Part shown: positions 33,714 to 43,332 of the stretch, piece after piece | Layout: each line of letters starts with the position of its first letter | Position numbering within the stretch: position 1 is the stretch's first letter | NCBI GenBank assembly: GCA_938092005.1 | Contig: CALKOU010000005.1 | Span: 84,010 to 148,009, forward strand | DNA length: 64,000 nucleotides | From: an uncultured Flavobacteriaceae bacterium | GTDB taxonomy: Bacteria; Bacteroidota; Bacteroidia; Flavobacteriales; Flavobacteriaceae | Reading direction: 5' to 3' | Program-made: the position numbers and the translations under genes | Notes under the pieces: generated by a model | What the model was told of the DNA's origin: nothing | Seen by the model: only the letters and a program-made list of their open reading frames with translations | Database searches by the model: none

Positions 33714-34736
33714 ATGAAAGCCCTCGTAAAATCTTTTCCTAAAAAAGGCCTATGGCTTGAAGACGTTCCTCTGCCTTCGGTTGGTCCAAACGATGTCTTA
33801 ATTAACGTTTCAAAATCTGCTATTTGTGGAACGGATTTACATATTTATTTGTGGGACGACTGGGCAAAAAACACGATAAAAGTCGGGCAAACCATAGGGC
33901 ATGAATATGTTGGGTATGTTGCCGCATTTGGCAGCGAAGTTCGGGGGCTTAAAGAAGGTGATCGCGTTACTGGCGAGGGTCATGTTGCTTGTGGTCGTTG
34001 CCGTAATTGTCGTCGTGGGCGTAAGCACGTTTGTGAAAAAACTATCGGGGTTGGCGTGGACATCAATGGTGCTTTTGCCGAATATGTCAAAATCCCTGCT
34101 GAAAATGTCTTGAAAATCGATTCGCGTATTCCTGACGAAATCGTAACCATTATGGATCCATTGGGAAATGCAACTCATACTGCCTTGTCTTTTCCACTTA
34201 TCGGAGAGGATGTATTGATTACGGGAGCTGGGCTTATTGGGAGCATGGCTATTCAAGTTGCCCGCTTTACAGGTGCCCGAAACATTGTCGCTACCGAAAT
34301 AAATCCCTACAGAGCTAATCTTGCCGAAAAAATGGGGGCTACGGCTGTTGTTGATCCGAAAAAGCAATCACTAGAGGACGTTATGAAAACGCTCAAAATA
34401 TCTGGGTTTGATGTTGGCTTAGAATGCTCGGGGTCACCCGTTGCTTTTAATCAACTCGTACAACATATGTATCGCTCTGGCAAAATTTCATTATTGGGTC
34501 TTCTGCCTAAAGCAGCTTCGATAGACTGGACTAAAATTATTTTTAATGGGCTAACTCTTAAAGGTATTTATGGGCGAGAAATGTTTGAAACCTGGTATCA
34601 AATGGAGCAAATGTTGCTTTCCGGTTTAGACCTCTCACCCATCATAACGCATCAATTTAACAGCGATGATTTTCAAGACGGGTTTGATGTCATGGAGTCC
34701 GGAAGCTGTGGTAAAGTTATCTTAGATTGGAATTGA
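33714..34736 (+). CDS. tdh: L-threonine 3-dehydrogenase
   Basis: The start is the ATG at 33714, giving 340 residues. It oxidises threonine to 2-amino-3-ketobutyrate with NAD. Catalytic zinc ligands Cys38, His63 and Glu64 and structural zinc Cys93, Cys96, Cys99 and Cys107 fall at the same positions as in the E. coli enzyme, and the Rossmann glycine motif is VLITGAGLIGSMA. kbl follows one base after the stop, so the two enzymes act in sequence. A TACATTCG box (33689-33696), similar to TAnnTTTG, lies upstream. Confidence 0.95.
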   Translation: MKALVKSFPKKGLWLEDVPLPSVGPNDVLINVSKSAICGTDLHIYLWDDWAKNTIKVGQTIGHEYVGYVAAFGSEVRGLKEGDRVTGEGHVACGRCRNCRRGRKHVCEKTIGVGVDINGAFAEYVKIPAENVLKIDSRIPDEIVTIMDPLGNATHTALSFPLIGEDVLITGAGLIGSMAIQVARFTGARNIVATEINPYRANLAEKMGATAVVDPKKQSLEDVMKTLKISGFDVGLECSGSPVAFNQLVQHMYRSGKISLLGLLPKAASIDWTKIIFNGLTLKGIYGREMFETWYQMEQMLLSGLDLSPIITHQFNSDDFQDGFDVMESGSCGKVILDWN

Positions 34737-34737
34737 C

Positions 34738-35925
34738 ATGAAAACAACATTTTACAAGCATCTAGAAAAACAATTGCTTCACCTTACAAAACAGGGGTTA
34801 TATAAAAACGAACGTGTTATTTCTAGCCCTCAAGATGCGGAAATTGCTCTTGAAGATGGGCGGCAGGTTTTAAATTTTTGTTCCAACAACTATTTAGGAT
34901 TGTCAAACCATCCACAACTAATTGCTGCAGCCAAAACGAGCATGGACACGCATGGTTTTGGTATGTCTTCGGTGCGTTTTATTTGTGGTACTACGAATTT
35001 GCATAAAACTCTCGAGAAAAGAATTGCTGATTTTTTTGGCACTGAAGACAGTATTTTATACGCAGCTTGTTTTGATGCTAATGGAGGGGTTTTTGAGCCC
35101 TTGCTTTCGGCAGAAGATGCTATTATTTCTGATACGCTAAATCACGCTTCGATTATTGACGGTGTTCGGCTTTGCAAGGCCAAGCGCTATCGTTACAAAA
35201 CCGCTGATATGACAGACTTAGAGCAGCAGCTTAAAGCTGCTCAAGAGCATCGTTTTCGATTGATCGTTACTGACGGTGTTTTTTCTATGGACGGACACTT
35301 GGCGCCGTTAGATCAAATTGCTTCGTTAGCAAAAAAATACAACGCTCTTGTTATGGTTGATGAATGCCACTCTGCAGGAGTAGTTGGGGCAACTGGGCGC
35401 GGATTAACAGAGCTCTTCAATCTAAGAGGAGAAATTGACATTATTTCAGGAACCTTAGGTAAGGCCTTTGGCGGAGCCATTGGTGGGTTTACAACCGGCA
35501 AAAAAGAGGTTATTGCGTTATTGCGGCAACGCTCAAGACCCTATTTGTTTTCCAACACACTACCCCCGGCTATCGCTGCCGCTGCTATTGCTTTTTTCGA
35601 CTTGATGGAAAGTTCCAGTCTCCTTATCCAACAACTACACCAGAACACCTCTTATTTTAAAGAACAAATAACTGCTGCGGGCTTTGAACTAAAGCCTACT
35701 CAGTCCGCCATATGTGCAATCATGTTATACGATGCCGCTTTAGCGCAGCAGTTTGCTGAAATGCTTTTAGAAAAAGGAATATACGTAGTGGGGTTTTCAT
35801 ATCCCGTTGTTCCACAAGGTCAGGCAAGAATTCGCGTTCAGCTGTCTGCTGCTCATGCTAAAGGTCACTTAAACCGCGCAATTGAAGCCTTTGTTGCTGT
35901 TGGAAAGCAGTTAGGTGTGATTTAG
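34738..35925 (+). CDS. kbl: Glycine C-acetyltransferase (2-amino-3-ketobutyrate CoA ligase)
   Basis: The 395-aa product is a PLP-dependent alpha-oxoamine synthase that splits 2-amino-3-ketobutyrate with CoA into glycine and acetyl-CoA. The PLP lysine is Lys242 in ISGTLGKAFGG; VMVDECHSAGVVGATG holds the cofactor Asp and His. Length is normal. Together with tdh it completes threonine degradation to glycine. Confidence 0.96.
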   Translation: MKTTFYKHLEKQLLHLTKQGLYKNERVISSPQDAEIALEDGRQVLNFCSNNYLGLSNHPQLIAAAKTSMDTHGFGMSSVRFICGTTNLHKTLEKRIADFFGTEDSILYAACFDANGGVFEPLLSAEDAIISDTLNHASIIDGVRLCKAKRYRYKTADMTDLEQQLKAAQEHRFRLIVTDGVFSMDGHLAPLDQIASLAKKYNALVMVDECHSAGVVGATGRGLTELFNLRGEIDIISGTLGKAFGGAIGGFTTGKKEVIALLRQRSRPYLFSNTLPPAIAAAAIAFFDLMESSSLLIQQLHQNTSYFKEQITAAGFELKPTQSAICAIMLYDAALAQQFAEMLLEKGIYVVGFSYPVVPQGQARIRVQLSAAHAKGHLNRAIEAFVAVGKQLGVI

Positions 35926-35998
35926 TTTTTTTCTTGATCCCATTTTTCATTTCCTTTTTTATCTTTTCGAAAGACAATATTTTCCTATATTTTAGCGT

Positions 35999-36850
35999 AT
36001 GCTCGAAAACAACTACAACACGATTGTTATCGGTATTGCTTTTTCACCTAACCTAAAAGCAAATGTTTTTGAAGCGTTGCGCATGAGTGTGCTGTTTAAC
36101 GCTTCGTTGGTGATGGTGCATGTGGGTGATAAAACCGCTTCAAAAGAAAAAGAATTAACTAAAATCATAGGGGCTTTTTCGGAAAAGCTTCCTCAACACC
36201 GTGTGTTGTGGCAGGCAGGAACTCCAGAGTCTGTGTTGTTAAGCGCTTGTGTTGAAGAAAAAGCAGACCTCCTGATTTTAGGTGCCTTACAACGCGAGGG
36301 ATTGTTAAAGTATTACATTGGGTCAGTTGCACGAAAACTAACGCGAAAAGCACCTTGCGACGTGTTGCTATTGATTAAGCCATCTGTCGAAAGAATTCCT
36401 TGTTCTTTTGGAGTCGTTAACGGTTTGGATCACGACACCACTGAAATGGCTGTTTTTCGTGCTTTCTATGTGTTGGAAGCACTTGGCGCAAACAAGCTTA
36501 CCATCGTTGAAGAGATTCCTGAAAACAGCGTTGCGGTTCATGTCGATGATGACCGTGGGCTTCGAAAATCTACCATTGTAAAAGCGCGTATAACACTGCG
36601 TGAGAAAAGTAGAATGGAGCAGCTTTTAGAACGCTTACCTGCTGCGCTAACAACGGCTGTTTCGCATGATATTCAACCTATTTTTGGGCGGCGTGGATAT
36701 TCCATTGGTCATTTTGCCCGTGTGAAACGAGCAGACCTATTGATTATGAATGCCCCAAAAGCAACCTCTATTTGGGATCGTCTTTTTCCACATGACATAG
36801 AATATATCCTTTCGGATTTACCAACTGATGTCTTAATTGTCCGCTCATGA
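35999..36850 (+). CDS. Tandem universal stress protein
   Basis: The 283-aa product contains two UspA-like domains. The first (about 1-130) has the Gly-rich segment ILGALQREGLLKYYIGSVAR and CDVLLLIKP; the second (about 138-283) ends in DYILSDLPTDVLIVR-like sequence. The second domain has a poorer nucleotide-binding loop. Its stop overlaps the start of the SulP gene (ATGA), so the pair is translationally coupled, and the stress protein probably acts on or with that transporter. Confidence 0.88.
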   Translation: MLENNYNTIVIGIAFSPNLKANVFEALRMSVLFNASLVMVHVGDKTASKEKELTKIIGAFSEKLPQHRVLWQAGTPESVLLSACVEEKADLLILGALQREGLLKYYIGSVARKLTRKAPCDVLLLIKPSVERIPCSFGVVNGLDHDTTEMAVFRAFYVLEALGANKLTIVEEIPENSVAVHVDDDRGLRKSTIVKARITLREKSRMEQLLERLPAALTTAVSHDIQPIFGRRGYSIGHFARVKRADLLIMNAPKATSIWDRLFPHDIEYILSDLPTDVLIVRS

Positions 36851-39039
36851 GTAAGCAAACGATTTTCTCGGGGATCCGTAGCAATCTTATTGCTGGTTTT
36901 GTCGTGTCGCTCATTGCGTTGCCTTTAGCACTTGGCCTTGCCATTGCTTCGGGCTTTCCAATGGTGGCCGGTATTGTTACTGCTGTTGTTGGCGGCGTGC
37001 TTGTGTCCATCTTAGGAGGTTCTCATGTGACCATTACCGGACCTGGTTATGGTTTGGTGGTGGTTTTGCTAAGTGCGGTTACGGTTCTGGGAGAAGGAGA
37101 CGTTCAGGCAGGGTACCTCTATGCGCTTTCAGCCGTAGTGTTGTCGGGTGTATTAATCTTACTCTTTGGGTTTTTACGCTTTGGTTCCATTAGCGATTTT
37201 TTCCCTGCAACAGCTATTCAAGGAATGCTTTCTGCTATTGGAGTCATGCTGTTAGTCAAGCAACTCTACGTTATGCTTGGAGATTTAAAAACAAAAGGCA
37301 AAATTTTAGATTTGATTTTGGGTATCCCTGACTTGTTTGGGTCTTTAAAGGGCGCTCAAGCAGGTGTGTTATGCGCTGTTGGTCTTGGCGTTGTAAGCTT
37401 GATGATCATGGTGTTTTATAGTCGTATTCGGAATCGTTTTTTCCGGCTTATACCTGCTCCCATGTGGGTCATCTTGTTGGCGCTTGGCTTTGATACTTAT
37501 TTTTCGCTTATCGGGACAAAAAACCCCATTAGCAAAGCGCTGATGATTTCGCTACCAGACAACCTGCTCACCACTTTTCCAACACCTGATTTTTCAAAAT
37601 GGCAAGAACCTGTATTTTGGGGTATCGTATTGTCTGTTACATTGGTTTCTAGTATTGAATCACTGTTGAGTATAAAAGCAGTAGATAAACTTGATCCAGA
37701 GAAGCGTCGCTCAAACACCAACAAAGACATGAAAGCCCTTGGTTTAGCAACGGTAGTTAGTGGTTTTTTGGGAGGTATGAACGTCGTCACCGTAATTTCA
37801 CGGAGTTCTGTAAATGTAAATAATCAAGCCACAAAGCGGATTTCAAATTTTTTTCACGCCATGTTTTTGCTGTTATTGGTGCTCGTTTTCCAAGAGCAAC
37901 TAAAGCGCATTCCATTTACCTCATTGGCTGCCATATTGGTTTATACCGGTTATAAGCTTACCGCCCCCACTATCTTTGTAAGCATGTATCGCGTTGGTAA
38001 AGAACAGCTTTTTATTTTCCTTACCACACTTGTGGCGACGCTGTTAACAGACTTAATTTCTGGTATTTTTATAGGATTGTTCGCAACATTTGTTGTACAC
38101 GTGGTTATCAATAAAACCTTTTGGTTGTTTTCAAGAAACCTGTTAAAACCCAATGTGCTGATGTATAAGGAAAATGAGACTGACAATTATTACGTTGGTG
38201 TCATTCATTTTTGCACCTTTTTGAACTTCTACAAACTCAAAAGTAAACTGGATAAAATTCCTCAAAACGAAAAAGCAATTGTTGATTTTTCATTGTGTTC
38301 TTTTGTAGACCACACGGTACAGGAAAGCCTTAACAGTTACGAAGAATTGTTTGAGCGCAAAGGCGGCACCTTTGAAGTGATTGGTTTGGATGTGCACGAT
38401 ACCGACTCCAGCCACCCGTTTGCTGTTCGTACACTTCGCCCTGTAAAAAAGCTTCGTGTTTTTGGGGGTGGACGCACCAAGCGTCAGCTACAATTAGAAG
38501 CTTTAGCAAAAGAAAGGGGATGGTCATACAAAGAGACGCCTGCATTTAAGCGCTACATGCTTCGTAATTTCCTTGGTCATCAAACCGCTGCTGTTGAGCA
38601 AGTTTACAACCTGGTAGTAAGTGCTGATAACAGCGTGTCATTGTTTGATATTACGTTTAGTGAGGGAGTGTTTATTGCTAAAGAAAGTGTACAAACCACG
38701 TTTTTGCGCATCAAGCTCAAAAGCTCGATTCCTGTTTTTTCTTTTGATCGAGAAATGCTTTTAGAGAAACTTTCAAACCTTGCGGGATTCCACGACATAG
38801 ACTTCCCCAAACACCCTGCATTTTCAAAAGACTTCTATGTCAGAGGAAATCGCCCGTCTGATGTACAAGAATTCTTTACTGATGAACTTATCTCGTTTTT
38901 TTCGGCCTATGGTTTTTATCACATCATGAGTGATGGAAAAACGCTAATTGTAAGGCAGTTTTTACGTTCGGCCACTCCTGCAGAAGCAACTGCGATGATT
39001 GAATTTGGACTTGCGCTTAAGAAAAAAATAGACGTATAA
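36847..39039 (+). CDS. SulP family anion transporter with C-terminal extension
   Basis: The 730-aa product has a SulP/SLC26 membrane domain (about 10-420; VVSLIALPLALGLAIASGFP and GGSHVTITGPGYGLVVVLLS are typical), a STAS-like domain (about 440-560, with VDFSLCSFVDHTVQESL), and a further C-terminal region of about 150 residues that I do not recognise. Substrates of this family include sulfate, bicarbonate and chloride; which one applies here cannot be decided. It is coupled to the tandem universal stress protein just upstream. Confidence 0.88.
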   Translation: MSKQTIFSGIRSNLIAGFVVSLIALPLALGLAIASGFPMVAGIVTAVVGGVLVSILGGSHVTITGPGYGLVVVLLSAVTVLGEGDVQAGYLYALSAVVLSGVLILLFGFLRFGSISDFFPATAIQGMLSAIGVMLLVKQLYVMLGDLKTKGKILDLILGIPDLFGSLKGAQAGVLCAVGLGVVSLMIMVFYSRIRNRFFRLIPAPMWVILLALGFDTYFSLIGTKNPISKALMISLPDNLLTTFPTPDFSKWQEPVFWGIVLSVTLVSSIESLLSIKAVDKLDPEKRRSNTNKDMKALGLATVVSGFLGGMNVVTVISRSSVNVNNQATKRISNFFHAMFLLLLVLVFQEQLKRIPFTSLAAILVYTGYKLTAPTIFVSMYRVGKEQLFIFLTTLVATLLTDLISGIFIGLFATFVVHVVINKTFWLFSRNLLKPNVLMYKENETDNYYVGVIHFCTFLNFYKLKSKLDKIPQNEKAIVDFSLCSFVDHTVQESLNSYEELFERKGGTFEVIGLDVHDTDSSHPFAVRTLRPVKKLRVFGGGRTKRQLQLEALAKERGWSYKETPAFKRYMLRNFLGHQTAAVEQVYNLVVSADNSVSLFDITFSEGVFIAKESVQTTFLRIKLKSSIPVFSFDREMLLEKLSNLAGFHDIDFPKHPAFSKDFYVRGNRPSDVQEFFTDELISFFSAYGFYHIMSDGKTLIVRQFLRSATPAEATAMIEFGLALKKKIDV

Positions 39040-39060
39040 AACTTTTGTACATTCGTTCCG

Positions 39061-39924
39061 ATGAAGCTCCACACAATAGAGACTGGAAATTTTAAACTCG
39101 ACGGAGGTGCCATGTTTGGTGTGGTGCCAAAGGTGCTATGGAACCGCACGAATCCCGCTGACAATCAAAACCGTATTGACTTGGCGGCGCGATCATTGCT
39201 AATTGAAGACGGCAACAGGCTTGTTTTGATTGACACCGGCATGGGCAACAAACAAGACGATCGGTTTTTTAAACACTTTGGTCTTTATGGAGAGCACTCC
39301 CTTGACCGTTCGTTAAAAAAAGCTGGGTTCTCCAAAGCAGACATTACAGATGTTTTTTTAACACACCTCCACTTTGATCATTGTGGCGGTGCGGTGCGGT
39401 GGAACCCCAACAAAACCGGCTATGAACTTTCTTTTCCAAACGCACGCTACTGGAGCAATAAAGCCCATTGGGAATGGGCAACCAAGCCTAATGCTAGAGA
39501 AAAGGCTTCGTTTTTGAAGGAAAACCTCCTTCCCATACAAGAAAGTGGTCAGCTTCATTTTATAGATGCGCCTCGAAATTCTTTTGTGGAAGATTGTGGG
39601 TTGGGTTTTGGCGTTTTATTCGTAGACGGACACACCGAAAAACAAATGATCCCCCATATTACATACCGCAACAAAACGCTTGTTTTTATGGCCGATTTAT
39701 TACCAACTGCTGGACATTTGCCCTTGCCTTATGTTATGGGGTATGATGTGCGTCCGTTACAAACCCTCCGAGAAAAAAACACGTTTTTATCCCGCGCTGC
39801 GGATGAAAATTTTATTTTATTTATGCAGCACGACGCAACCAACTGTATGCTAACCGTACAGCATACAGAAAAAGGCGTTCGCCTGCTTGAATCATTACCT
39901 ATAGAAACCCTAAATACATTGTAA
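39061..39924 (+). CDS. MBL-fold metallo-hydrolase
   Basis: The 287-aa product has the dizinc motif His102-x-His104-x-Asp106-His107 (FLTHLHFDHCGG), LIDTGMG ahead of it, and later ligands in FVDGHTEKQ and FMADLLPTAGH. The family hydrolyses lactones, thioesters or phosphodiesters; the substrate is not readable. A TACATTCG promoter-like box sits 9 bp upstream of the start. The M1 peptidase follows 3 bp later, so the two may share a transcript. Confidence 0.9.
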   Translation: MKLHTIETGNFKLDGGAMFGVVPKVLWNRTNPADNQNRIDLAARSLLIEDGNRLVLIDTGMGNKQDDRFFKHFGLYGEHSLDRSLKKAGFSKADITDVFLTHLHFDHCGGAVRWNPNKTGYELSFPNARYWSNKAHWEWATKPNAREKASFLKENLLPIQESGQLHFIDAPRNSFVEDCGLGFGVLFVDGHTEKQMIPHITYRNKTLVFMADLLPTAGHLPLPYVMGYDVRPLQTLREKNTFLSRAADENFILFMQHDATNCMLTVQHTEKGVRLLESLPIETLNTL

Positions 39925-39927
39925 ATC

Positions 39928-41754
39928 ATGAGAATTTTCTTTTTTATCCTAACTACCAGTATTGCCTTTGCGCAGCCCCATCCTAGTTATTGGCAACAGC
40001 ATGTAGATTATACGATGGACGTGAAGCTTGACGTCAAAAACTTTCGTTATTCTGGAACGCAAGAATTGGTGTATACCAACAAATCGCCCGACACGTTAAA
40101 TCGTGTTTTTTATCATTTGTATTTCAATGCTTTTCAACCGGGTAGTGAAATGGACGTTCGGTCTATTTCGCTATCAGATCCCGACCAACGTGTCGGGTCG
40201 CGGATTGGAAGTTTAAACGAAAAAGAAATCGGGTATCTGCATGTTATTTCCCTCGCACAAGACGGTGAATCAATTGCTTTTACGGAGGAAGAAACCCTGT
40301 TGGTGGTTCCGTTGGCAAAACCTTTAGCCCCCAACGCAAGCACCACATTGTCCATGGCCTTTGAGGGGCAGGTTCCAAAACAGATTCGTCGCAGCGGTCG
40401 CAATAGTAAAGAAGGGGTTGCACTTTCCATGACACAATGGTATCCAAAACTTGCCGAATATGACCCCGAAGGCTGGCACACCAACCCCTACATCGGTCGT
40501 GAGTTCCATGGGGTTTGGGGAAACTTTGATGTAAAACTGACCCTTCATAAAAAGTATTTGGTTGGGGGAACGGGTTATTTACAAAACCCCGAAGAAGTGG
40601 GACACGGCTATGCCGAAAAAACAAAAAAGACCAAAGGCAAAAACCTAACCTGGCATTTTGTAGCACCTAATGTTCATGACTTTGCTTGGGCAGCTGACCC
40701 AGACTATATTCATGATATTCACAAAGGTCCAAATGGTGTGGCGTTGCATTTCTTTTATAAGAACAATCCTGAAATTATTGAGAACTGGAAACGACTACAG
40801 CCCGATACCGCCAAGCTGATGGCGTTTTTTAATCGTGCTGTAGGGGCATATCCGTATAAGCAATACACCGTTTTGCAAGGAGGTGATGGCGGTATGGAGT
40901 ACGCCATGTGCACCCTTATTACGGGCGAGCGCTCCTATCCTAGTTTATATGGCGTAACTTCTCACGAGCTTGCGCACAGCTGGTTTCAACATGTGTTAGC
41001 GTTCAACGAATCCAAATACGCATGGATGGACGAAGGGTTTACCTCATTTATAGATGCATTAGGAGAACAAGTTTTGAATAAGGACTACAGCGCATTTGAT
41101 GGGTCGTACCGCAGTTATCGAGGGTTGGTTAAAAGTGGGCTTGAAGAACCTTTAACCACACATGCTGATCGGTTTGATACCAACCGCGCCTATGGTGCGG
41201 GTAGTTATAGCAAAGGGTCTGTATTTTTAAGTCAGTTGGGGTACGTATTAGGACCCGAAATGTTGATGGAAAGTCTACGTCAATTTTATGAGGCGTTTGC
41301 TTTTAAGCACCCCAATGCCAACGACTTCAAGCGTATTGCTGAGAAAGTTTCAGGAGTTCAATTGGAGTGGTACCTCAATGATTGGGCACGCACCACCAAA
41401 ACGATTGATTACGCAATAAAAAGTGTAACCCCAAAAGACGGTAAAACCGAGGTTGTTCTTGAGCGCATTGGTGCTATGGGCATGCCTATTGATTTTGGTG
41501 TTTTATATAAAAACGGTCGTCAAACGGTTCACTATATCCCGCTGCAAATGATGTTTGGCGAAAAGCCTATTCCTGAAGCTTGGAAAACGGAAAAAGACTG
41601 GGCTTGGGCAAGACCAACCTATACTTTTATGATTGATGCACCATTACACGAACTCGAACAATTGCGTATAGATCCATCTGGATTTATGGCCGATATAGAT
41701 TTAACAAATAATGTTTTCGAAACAGCGGAAGGAAATAACACACCTAAAGAGTAA
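39928..41754 (+). CDS. M1 family zinc metallopeptidase
   Basis: The 608-aa product has a signal peptide (MRIFFFILTTSIAFAQ), a beta-sandwich N-terminal domain, and the gluzincin active site: His346-Glu347-x-x-His350 (HELAHSW) and Glu369 (MDEGF), preceded by the substrate-binding GGMEYAM. It is an exported aminopeptidase-type enzyme, probably in the periplasm or anchored at the surface. Its last 44 bases overlap the start of rnpA in another frame. Confidence 0.92.
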   Translation: MRIFFFILTTSIAFAQPHPSYWQQHVDYTMDVKLDVKNFRYSGTQELVYTNKSPDTLNRVFYHLYFNAFQPGSEMDVRSISLSDPDQRVGSRIGSLNEKEIGYLHVISLAQDGESIAFTEEETLLVVPLAKPLAPNASTTLSMAFEGQVPKQIRRSGRNSKEGVALSMTQWYPKLAEYDPEGWHTNPYIGREFHGVWGNFDVKLTLHKKYLVGGTGYLQNPEEVGHGYAEKTKKTKGKNLTWHFVAPNVHDFAWAADPDYIHDIHKGPNGVALHFFYKNNPEIIENWKRLQPDTAKLMAFFNRAVGAYPYKQYTVLQGGDGGMEYAMCTLITGERSYPSLYGVTSHELAHSWFQHVLAFNESKYAWMDEGFTSFIDALGEQVLNKDYSAFDGSYRSYRGLVKSGLEEPLTTHADRFDTNRAYGAGSYSKGSVFLSQLGYVLGPEMLMESLRQFYEAFAFKHPNANDFKRIAEKVSGVQLEWYLNDWARTTKTIDYAIKSVTPKDGKTEVVLERIGAMGMPIDFGVLYKNGRQTVHYIPLQMMFGEKPIPEAWKTEKDWAWARPTYTFMIDAPLHELEQLRIDPSGFMADIDLTNNVFETAEGNNTPKE

Positions 41755-42079
41755 GCGTACTATTGAAACGCTTTTTTCAGAAGGAAATCAAATAACACAA
41801 AAACCATTGAAATTGGTTTGCGATCGTACTCATGGGTCAACGCTTGCTATAGGGTTTGGTGTGTCTAAGCGGCTATTTCCAAAAGCTGTTGATCGCAATC
41901 GTGTAAAACGATTAATGCGAGAACAATTTAAACAATTGTGTTCAGAGGCAGACTTTGCAGCTTTTTATGGAGCTGGTTTTTTTATATACACAAAAAAATC
42001 GCTGCCTACGTTGGATGCGCTTGAAGCACCAATGCGCTTGTTGATTAAGCAATGGCGTTCTTTGGAGGAATCTGCATAG
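41711..42079 (+). CDS. rnpA: Ribonuclease P protein component
   Basis: The 122-aa product has the basic RnpA signature region (FGVSKRLFPKAVDRNRVKRL) and the LKSKRTIETLFSEG start typical of the family. It is the protein cofactor of the tRNA 5'-processing ribozyme. The ATG at 41711 lies inside the M1 peptidase gene, and the sequence from that ATG looks native. The usual neighbours rpmH and dnaA are absent here. Confidence 0.93.
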   Translation: MFSKQRKEITHLKSKRTIETLFSEGNQITQKPLKLVCDRTHGSTLAIGFGVSKRLFPKAVDRNRVKRLMREQFKQLCSEADFAAFYGAGFFIYTKKSLPTLDALEAPMRLLIKQWRSLEESA

Positions 42080-42491
42080 GAATATGTGGAATACCATCTT
42101 CCAAATAGCCTACATCTGATTGACGAAACCCTAATGATTCGTAAAATTCTTTGAGGTGTTCTTGAGCAGAAATATGTGCGGTTTTATTGACCGGAATAAG
42201 TGCCAAGCATTTTTTCATAACACATCGGCCAAAACCATTTTCTCTGTGTGTTTTAGCTACCACCACTCTTCCTATAACACAAGGCTTTTTTTCAAGAAAA
42301 ACACGAGCATAGGCAACTAACTGTTGTTTTTGATAACCTAGGAGGTGTGTTGCTTTTTGATCTTGATCGTCAAGGTCTTGGTAGGCGCATTCCTGTTCTA
42401 CAACAAAGACTTCAGCGCGAAGCACTAAAATTTGATACAGCTGTGCTTTAGATAATTGTTGCCAAGAAAGCTGTTGCCAACTTAGCGACAT
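42045..42491 (-). CDS. GNAT acetyltransferase, ElaA-like
   Basis: The 148-aa product resembles ElaA: ILVLRAEVFVVEQECAYQDL near the start and the acetyl-CoA loop IGRVVVAKTHRENGFGRCVM. The N-terminus carries a small duplication, LSWQQLSWQQLS. The substrate is unknown. It is convergent with rnpA (35-bp overlap) and overlaps rpiB by 10 bp, so it is co-transcribed with rpiB. Confidence 0.88.
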   Translation of the reverse strand: MSLSWQQLSWQQLSKAQLYQILVLRAEVFVVEQECAYQDLDDQDQKATHLLGYQKQQLVAYARVFLEKKPCVIGRVVVAKTHRENGFGRCVMKKCLALIPVNKTAHISAQEHLKEFYESLGFRQSDVGYLEDGIPHIPMQIPPKNAIA

Positions 42492-42916
42492 TGTGAAATT
42501 TTATTGACGCGCTTTTCATGCCGGCCACCCTCAAAATCGGTAGACAAAAAAGTGGTTACCATTTCTTTAGCTACTTCTACTGAAACAAAACGAGCAGGTA
42601 TGCTTAATATATTAGCATTGTTGTGTTGTCTTGCTAATGCGCTAAGTTCAGCCGTCCAACATAGTGCCGATCTAATTTCTGGATATTTGTTTGCAGTCAT
42701 GTTTGCGCCGTTTCCGCTTCCACAAATAATAATGCCTAAAGCGGCTTTTCCGTCACGCACGTCTACAGCAACAGGATGTACAAAATCGGGATAATCTACA
42801 CTATCCGTTGTATCTGTTCCATGATTAGTATACGTGTGCCCTAAAGAAGTTAATAAAGCAAAAAGTTGTTCTTTTAGTTCAGGTCCAGCGTGGTCATTAC
42901 CAATAGCAATATGCAT
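42482..42916 (-). CDS. rpiB: Ribose-5-phosphate isomerase B
   Basis: The 144-aa product interconverts ribose 5-phosphate and ribulose 5-phosphate. It starts MHIAIGNDHAGPELKEQL and has the catalytic Cys in IIICGSGNGANM, plus HNNANILSIPARFVS. Length is standard. It is first in a two-gene unit with the ElaA-like gene. Confidence 0.95.
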   Translation of the reverse strand: MHIAIGNDHAGPELKEQLFALLTSLGHTYTNHGTDTTDSVDYPDFVHPVAVDVRDGKAALGIIICGSGNGANMTANKYPEIRSALCWTAELSALARQHNNANILSIPARFVSVEVAKEMVTTFLSTDFEGGRHEKRVNKISQCR

Positions 42917-43332
42917 TGTTTTAATTTTAAAACTAAAGTACCATTTTTGTTGTTAATAAGATTATACGCACTTCGTATTAAAAACCGCACTTATTAAAAG
43001 CTATTGTTTATTTCTTTTCATAATTCTTAATAAAACAGAATAAATAAAAGTCCATATAATTTTTAGTGTTTCAAACGTTATTTTGTTTTAAAAAAATACA
43101 GCACAACTATTAACAATTAATTAGGGGTTGCTAACAATATAAAAAGCATTTTTAAAGGTATTAGCATATTGATTATATGGTATTTAATAAATAAAAATAA
43201 AAGTTATACCACATATCAACACACTATAATAACCATCATTTATAAATTAAATTAAAAAGAAAAAAAGTATATAATGATTTAATTTGTGGATAACCTTCAA
43301 ACCCAAATTTTTAAAACTACCTTTGTCAATAG
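42917..43332. other. AT-rich 416-bp intergenic region with a DnaA box
   Basis: No gene is visible between the divergent rpiB and rnr. The stretch is strongly AT-rich with several A/T runs, contains one perfect DnaA box (TGTGGATAA, complement of TTATCCACA, at 43285-43293) and a one-mismatch TTATNCACA-like site (TTATACGCA, around 42962). It also holds the rnr promoter. Confidence 0.6.
43318..43325 (+). promoter_or_regulatory. Probable -7 box of the rnr promoter
   Basis: TACCTTTG, matching TAnnTTTG, ends 7 bp before the rnr ATG, so the message would be nearly leaderless. Confidence 0.5.

Noticed and set aside
33689..39052. Shared TTGTACATTCGTT upstream of tdh and the MBL gene as a special operator
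   Set aside because: The common part is mostly the TACATTCG promoter box; two copies are not enough to propose a shared regulator.
42459..42487. TTGCCA repeats in the ElaA-like gene resembling the element ends
   Set aside because: The spacing is 15 bp and they encode the WQQLS duplication in a host gene; likely coincidence.
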